From CAZAKZ01 sp964485695 (GTDB lineage: Bacteria > Planctomycetota > JAFGQW01): 6,139 nt of DNA. Positions within the stretch are counted from its first letter, which is position 1; each line of letters opens with the position of its first letter. The stretch spans positions 1 through 6,139 of the forward strand of contig CAZAKZ010000243.1 in the NCBI GenBank assembly GCA_964485695.1, written 5' to 3'. The notes under the pieces are model-generated. The model searched no databases. It was not told where the DNA came from and saw only the letters and a program-made list of their open reading frames with translations. A program made the translations under genes and the position numbers. Positions 1 through 3,230 of the stretch are shown piece by piece.

Positions 1-1
1 T

Positions 2-1291
2 GAGGTCAAGAACCTGCAGGCACTGCTCGACGAGGTCTTTGGAGAAGAGAACTTCGTAGCCACGATCATTTGGCAGCACAGCATCCAACCAAAGGGTTAC
101 ACCGACAAGTATTCGGTTCATCACAACTACGTTCTCTGCTACCGCAAATCCGCCGACTACGTTGTCCAACCCTTGGACCGTACAGAGAAAGACAACAAGC
201 ACTATTCAAACCCAGATAACGACCCAAACGGCCCTTGGCGTGCTGGTGACACTCGAAACGCACTGTATCGCCCGAATCTCATCTACGACCTTCCAACACC
301 CTCCGGAAAGACGATTTCTCCTCCTGACAACGGTTGGCGGTGGAGCAAGGAGACGATGGAGGAGAAGATACAATCAGGCGAGATCGTCTTCAGCGAGGAT
401 GAGACTCGCATTACCCGCAAGATCTATCTCAAGAACCAGACGGGACGGGCAGCAGAGACAATATGGTTCAGCGAGGATGTTGGTTCAACACGTGAAGCCA
501 ATAATGAGCTCAAAGGGTTGTTCGAAGGCGAGGTGCCATTTGATACGGCGAAACCTCCCAAGCTAATTGACCGCATCAAGCAGGTGGCAGGTTTATCCAA
601 GGGCGATATTGTCTTAGACTTCTTCGCGGGATCGGCCAGTGTGGGACAGAGCGTGATCGAAGACACTCGTCGTCCATCATCATTCATTCTCGTACAGCTA
701 CCTGAACCCGTTTCCGACGGCACACCTCACGGAAAGACCGCACTGAAGCTCGGTCTTCAGACAGTGGCCGACGTTGGAAAAGAGCGACTGCGCCGTGTCA
801 TCCTAGCGAACGAGAAGCAGCAAGCCGAAACGCTTGACATGGAAGTCCGCCCGGAAGATCTCGGGTTTCGTGTCTTCAATCTGACGCGTTCGAATTTCCG
901 CCTTTGGGACGGAGCCGAACCCGGTGAAGACCCGGAGAAGATCGCGAAGCAGCTTGAACTTCACGAGCAGCACATCGACCCGAACGCGACGCAGGAGGAC
1001 ATTCTGTATGAGCTGCTTCTCAAGGCCGGGTTCCCGCTCACGACCAAGGTCGAGAAGGTGGAGATGGCCGGGAAAGAGGTCTTCTCGATCGCCGAGGGAG
1101 CCCTCCTGATCTGTCTGCAAGACGAGATCACGAAGGAACTCATCAAAGCGATGGCCGATGCCGATCCGCTTCAGGTGATATGTCTGGACTCCGGGTTCAA
1201 GAACAATGACCAGCTCAAGGCGAACGCGGTTCAGACGTTCAAGGCGCGGAACAAGAGCGCCGAAACGGCGACTGTTTTCCGAACTGTTTGA
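2..1291 (+). CDS. mod: Type III restriction-modification methyltransferase subunit Mod, 5'-truncated
   Basis: This is the C-terminal 429 residues of a beta-class DNA methyltransferase (N6-adenine in most Type III Mods), which recognises the site for both methylation and restriction. The frame is open from base 2 with no stop, so the gene begins before the window; the catalytic DPPY motif IV, expected just upstream in this class, is not included. Visible parts, numbered from base 2: a family-typical LLDEVFGEENFVA segment near residues 8-20; the probable target-recognition region at about 25-190, with PPDNGWRWS at 107-115 and DVGSTREAN at 159-167; AdoMet-binding motif I as DFFAGSA at 206-212; then ILVQLPEP and ADVGKERLRR, both typical of Mod. 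The end (LKANAVQTFKARN... VFRTV) is a standard Mod C-terminus, so the 3' end is intact. Alanine replaces the second glycine of FxGxG, a variant I recall in functional Mods. No long simple repeat suggesting phase variation is seen in this part. Confidence 0.95.
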   Translation, partial: EVKNLQALLDEVFGEENFVATIIWQHSIQPKGYTDKYSVHHNYVLCYRKSADYVVQPLDRTEKDNKHYSNPDNDPNGPWRAGDTRNALYRPNLIYDLPTPSGKTISPPDNGWRWSKETMEEKIQSGEIVFSEDETRITRKIYLKNQTGRAAETIWFSEDVGSTREANNELKGLFEGEVPFDTAKPPKLIDRIKQVAGLSKGDIVLDFFAGSASVGQSVIEDTRRPSSFILVQLPEPVSDGTPHGKTALKLGLQTVADVGKERLRRVILANEKQQAETLDMEVRPEDLGFRVFNLTRSNFRLWDGAEPGEDPEKIAKQLELHEQHIDPNATQEDILYELLLKAGFPLTTKVEKVEMAGKEVFSIAEGALLICLQDEITKELIKAMADADPLQVICLDSGFKNNDQLKANAVQTFKARNKSAETATVFRTV

Positions 1292-1295
1292 GCAA

Positions 1296-1323
1296 GTTTG
1301 ATGTGTGATGGTTGATCGTTGAT
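1296..1323 (+). repeat. Four 7-bp units (nnTTGAT), left end of IVP cassette
   Basis: Reading from 1296, four consecutive heptads are gtttgat, gtgtgat, ggttgat and cgttgat. They start five bases after the mod stop codon and end just before the ribosome binding site of the next gene. The same unit occurs four times in the opposite orientation at 1707-1734, on the other side of that gene. The 11-base word at 1306-1316 is the exact complement of 1707-1717, and the 9-base word at 1294-1302 is the exact complement of 1728-1736. Confidence 0.85.
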
Positions 1324-1325
1324 TT

Positions 1326-1333
1326 GGAGAGGA
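1326..1333 (+). promoter_or_regulatory. Ribosome binding site of the IVP gene
   Basis: GGAGAGGA lies seven bases before the GTG at 1341. This purine-rich Shine-Dalgarno match, together with the lack of an upstream in-frame ATG in the short gap after mod, decides the GTG start. Confidence 0.7.
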
Positions 1334-1340
1334 AGAGAAC

Positions 1341-1700
1341 GTGGACAACAAGGAATTGAAGGAGAGGACGAAGCAGTTTGCGTTGAGGATTATCCGTCTC
1401 GTTGACGCGTTGCCGAAGACGATGGCAGGACGTACGATCGGGAATCAAATTGTGCGCTCCGGGACTTCGGTGGGAGCAAATTACCGGGCGGCATGCCGCG
1501 GCCGGTCGAAGGCAGAGTTTGCCGCTAAGCTGGGGACCGTTGCCGAAGAGGCAGATGAGACCTGTTTCTGGCTCGAGCTGATTATGGACGGCGAGTTGCT
1601 GCCCCGCGACCAAGTCGCGCCTCTTTACAGCGAAGCCGACGAACTCACCGCCATCTTTACCACCAGTGTCCGCACCGCCCAGAAAGGTCGTGACGCATGA
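1341..1700 (+). CDS. Four-helix-bundle protein, 23S rRNA intervening-sequence (IVP) family
   Basis: A 119-residue protein starting at GTG behind a clear ribosome binding site. It belongs to the small all-helical S23/IVP family, whose members are usually near 120 residues, so it looks complete. The signature runs through the middle: GRTIGNQIVRSGTSVGANYR at 30-49, then ACRGRSKAEFAAKL at 51-64 and EEADETCFWLELI at 69-81. It has no signal peptide or membrane segment and should be cytoplasmic. The biochemical function of the family is not settled; it was named from ORFs inside 23S rRNA intervening sequences, and the fold forms oligomers. Its stop overlaps the rhuM start as ATGA (1697-1700), so the two genes are probably translationally coupled. 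Inverted heptad repeats on both sides suggest the gene arrived as a cassette rather than being an original part of the R-M operon. Confidence 0.93.
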   Translation: MDNKELKERTKQFALRIIRLVDALPKTMAGRTIGNQIVRSGTSVGANYRAACRGRSKAEFAAKLGTVAEEADETCFWLELIMDGELLPRDQVAPLYSEADELTAIFTTSVRTAQKGRDA

Positions 1701-2779
1701 AGAAGAATCAACCATCAAAAATCAAAAATCAAACTTCTCCCCTCGTTCGGTCCTCGGCGGCTGAGTATCTGACCTTTGTCGCAGCAGGTGGCGGGTCGGA
1801 GACCAGCGTGGAAATGCGCTACGAGGACGAGAATATCTGGCTGACGCAGAAGCTATTGGCCGCGCTCTATGATGTTACGGTTCCCGCCATAAGTCAGCAC
1901 CTCAAGCGGATTTACGACGACAGCGAGTTGCTGCGGGCGGCAACTGTTAAGAAATACTTAATAGTTCAAACCGAGGGCAGCAGGCAGGTGCAGCGAGAAG
2001 TTGACCACTACAGCCTGCAAGCCATCATCGCCGTCGGGTTCAAGATCGAGAACGAGCGCGCCGTGCAGTTCCGCAAGTGGGCAAACCAGATCGTCAAGGA
2101 CTACACGATCCAGGGCTGGACCATGGATGTGGAGCGGTTGAAACGCGGCGGCATCCTGACGGACGAGTTCTTCGAGCGCCAACTGGAACAGATCCGGGAG
2201 ATCCGCCTATCCGAGCGGAAGTTCTACCAGAAAATCACCGATATCTACGCCACGGCGCTGGACTACGATCCCACCGCCGCGGCGACCAAGCGATTCTTTG
2301 CCGCCGTGCAGAACAAGATGCACTACGCCATCCACGGGCAGACCGCGGCCGAGGTCATCGTGGACCGCGCCGACCACGAGAAGGACAACATGGGGCTGAC
2401 AAGTTGGGAAGGCGCGCCCAGCGGCAAGATCCACCGGTATGATGTCTCCATCGCCAAGAACTATCTGTCGGAGGATGAAATGGGGCAGATGCAGCGGATC
2501 GTCTCGGCCTATCTGGACATGGCGGAGATGCAGGCCATGCGAAAGATTCCCATGACCATGGCCGACTGGGAAGAGCGACTGAGCGGCTTCCTGCGCCTGT
2601 GGGACCGCGACATTCTTCAGGATGCGGGCAAGGTGACGGCGGAGCTCGCCAAGGCCCACGCCGAGAGTGAATTCGAGAAATACCGAATTGTGCAGGATCG
2701 GCTCTTCGAAAGTGACTTCGATAAGGCCGTGCAGCAACTTATGGAAGCGAAGAAGGGAACCGCGAATGGACGCGAATGA
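1697..2779 (+). CDS. rhuM: RhuM-family protein (virulence RhuM / DNA-binding-like)
   Basis: A 360-residue protein of the family named after RhuM of Salmonella pathogenicity island 3; its molecular role is not established. I recall family members next to Type I and Type III R-M genes in defence islands. Visible blocks: NIWLTQKLLAALYDVTVPAISQHLKRIY at 46-73, which reads as a helix-turn-helix-like, probably DNA-binding, segment; AIIAVGFKIENERAVQFRKWA at 109-129; RKFYQKITDIYATALDYDP at 174-192; FFAAVQNKMHYAIHGQTAAE at 200-219; and ADHEKDNMGLTSWEGA at 225-240. There is no signal peptide or membrane helix. The ATG at 1697 overlaps the upstream stop and has only a weak AAAGG site. Both ends are repeat-derived: residues 4-13 come from the IVP-cassette heptads, and residues 354-360 (GTANGRE) plus the stop from the GxxExxY-cassette repeat. 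The core looks intact, so it could be functional with altered ends. Confidence 0.93.
   Translation: MKKNQPSKIKNQTSPLVRSSAAEYLTFVAAGGGSETSVEMRYEDENIWLTQKLLAALYDVTVPAISQHLKRIYDDSELLRAATVKKYLIVQTEGSRQVQREVDHYSLQAIIAVGFKIENERAVQFRKWANQIVKDYTIQGWTMDVERLKRGGILTDEFFERQLEQIREIRLSERKFYQKITDIYATALDYDPTAAATKRFFAAVQNKMHYAIHGQTAAEVIVDRADHEKDNMGLTSWEGAPSGKIHRYDVSIAKNYLSEDEMGQMQRIVSAYLDMAEMQAMRKIPMTMADWEERLSGFLRLWDRDILQDAGKVTAELAKAHAESEFEKYRIVQDRLFESDFDKAVQQLMEAKKGTANGRE
1707..1734 (-). repeat. Four 7-bp units, inverted (ATCAAnn), right end of IVP cassette
   Basis: Four consecutive heptads read atcaacc, atcaaaa, atcaaaa and atcaaac. On the complementary strand they are gtttgat, ttttgat, ttttgat and ggttgat, matching the array at 1296-1323 in unit and copy number. 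This array is inside the rhuM coding region and supplies codons 4 to 13, so the repeat is translated. Confidence 0.85.
2753..2758 (+). promoter_or_regulatory. Ribosome binding site of the GxxExxY gene
   Basis: AAGGGA lies seven bases before the ATG at 2766, within the last codons of rhuM. It favours this start over the in-frame ATG at 2667, which is deep inside rhuM and would add 33 non-family residues. Confidence 0.55.
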
Positions 2780-2787
2780 ACGCGAAT
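2757..2787 (-). repeat. 31-bp decad repeat copy R1, left end of GxxExxY cassette
   Basis: It is built of three 10-bp units (cgcgaatgga, cgcgaatgaa, cgcgaat...) preceded by gaac. Its reverse complement is identical over 31 bases to copy R3 at 3493-3523 and differs at one position (2779) from copy R2 at 3184-3214. The repeat contains the last seven rhuM codons, the rhuM stop at 2777, and the first seven codons of the GxxExxY gene. Confidence 0.95.
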
Positions 2788-3161
2788 TACTGTTGAGAGA
2801 TGAGGTGTTTGCGGTGGTGGGGTGCGCCATGGAGGTATTGAACGCGTTGGGGCATGGGTTGCTGGAGAAGCCTTACGAAAATGCTCTGGTTGTCGAGTTT
2901 GGATTGAAAGGCATCCCATGCAAGCAACAGCCCCGGTTTGATGTCGTCTACAAGGGCGTGTCCGTCGGGGAGTACATTCCTGACCTGATTACGCACGACC
3001 AACTCGTGGTGGATACAAAAGTCATCGAGCGCATCACGGATCACGAGCTTGGTCAGATGATGAACTACCTGAAGATCACCGGTCTCAAAGTCGGCCTGAT
3101 CATCAACTTCAAACGATCAAAACTCGAGTGGAAGCGCATTGTCTTGGAGAGGAACCGGTAA
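2766..3161 (+). CDS. GxxExxY protein (PD-(D/E)xK nuclease-like fold)
   Basis: A 131-residue protein. The name-giving motif is G31-x2-E34-x2-Y37 (GLLEKPY). A PD-(D/E)xK-like set follows: P72-D73 (IPDLI), D83-T84-K85 (VVDTK), then Q97 and Y101 in a helix typical of this superfamily, and the family ending TGLKVGLIINFKRSKLEWKR at 105-124. The acidic residue before the lysine is Asp where many nucleases have Glu. Length is normal for the family and all signature blocks are present, so it looks intact. Nuclease activity is only a fold-based expectation; no function is established for the family. The start at ATG 2766 overlaps rhuM by 14 bases and follows AAGGGA; its first residues (MDANERE) are encoded by repeat R1. 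The gene is likely translated from the R-M operon message, and the surrounding inverted repeats suggest it is a passenger or selfish cassette. Confidence 0.93.
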   Translation: MDANERELLLRDEVFAVVGCAMEVLNALGHGLLEKPYENALVVEFGLKGIPCKQQPRFDVVYKGVSVGEYIPDLITHDQLVVDTKVIERITDHELGQMMNYLKITGLKVGLIINFKRSKLEWKRIVLERNR

Positions 3162-3183
3162 TGAACGCCAATACCTATCCCCA

Positions 3184-3214
3184 ATTCGCGTCCATTCGCG
3201 TCCATTCGCGGTTC
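3184..3214 (+). repeat. 31-bp decad repeat copy R2, right end of GxxExxY cassette
   Basis: Three 10-bp units: ttcgcgtcca, ttcgcgtcca, ttcgcggttc. It is in direct orientation relative to R3 and inverted relative to R1. Identity with R3 extends to 3217 (aaa after the unit), 34 bases with one difference. It fills most of the short gap between the GxxExxY gene and res and ends three bases before the res ribosome binding site. Confidence 0.95.
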
Positions 3215-3217
3215 AAA

Positions 3218-3223
3218 AGAGGA
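3218..3223 (+). promoter_or_regulatory. Ribosome binding site of res
   Basis: AGAGGA lies seven bases before the ATG at 3231 and immediately after repeat R2. It supports the start chosen for res. Confidence 0.7.
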
Positions 3224-3230
3224 CTTGCCC

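Larger units (their letters stand above)
1296..1734 (+). mobile_element. Putative IVP-gene cassette bounded by inverted heptad arrays
   Basis: The unit consists of a 28-bp array of four nnTTGAT heptads, the four-helix-bundle gene, and a second 28-bp array of four heptads in inverted orientation. It sits between mod and rhuM in an operon whose core (mod and res) does not need it. IVP-family genes are known from intervening sequences inserted in 23S rRNA genes of Leptospira and Coxiella, where inverted repeats flank the insert. That this protein-gene context represents the same kind of mobility is my inference; no target-site duplication was identified and no transposase is present. Confidence 0.5.
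2757..3214 (+). mobile_element. Putative GxxExxY-gene cassette bounded by inverted decad repeats
   Basis: The GxxExxY gene is bracketed by R1 (2757-2787) and R2 (3184-3214), which are inverted with respect to each other with 30 of 31 bases matching. The coding region begins inside R1 and ends 22 bases before R2. The unit lies between rhuM and res and is not needed for a Type III R-M system. I recall similar TTCGCG decads beside GxxExxY genes in other genomes. Mobility is inferred from the structure; the means of movement is unknown. Confidence 0.55.

Noticed and set aside
2..600. Phase-variable mod tract
   Set aside because: No long homopolymer or tetra-/pentanucleotide run is present in the visible part of mod. 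The missing 5' part could still contain one.
1292..1340. Internal promoter or terminator between mod and the IVP gene
   Set aside because: The gap is filled by TTGAT heptads and a ribosome binding site. I see no convincing -35/-10 pair and no GC-rich hairpin followed by a T run.
803..1351. Minus-strand open frame of 182 codons
   Set aside because: It overlaps the conserved Mod C-terminal domain antisense, has no recognisable domain, and lies inside an otherwise all-plus operon.
1341..1700. Part of a 23S rRNA intervening sequence
   Set aside because: No rRNA sequence flanks the gene; it is between mod and rhuM, so only the protein family and the inverted-repeat setting are shared.
2207..2830. 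Minus-strand open frame of 207 codons
   Set aside because: It is opposite the conserved RhuM core, and its His/Leu/Val-rich translation is typical of an antisense shadow.
2667..3161. Longer 164-codon version of the GxxExxY gene
   Set aside because: The extra 33 residues come from the rhuM coding region in another frame and are not family-like. ATG 2766 has a well-spaced AAGGGA and gives the normal family length.
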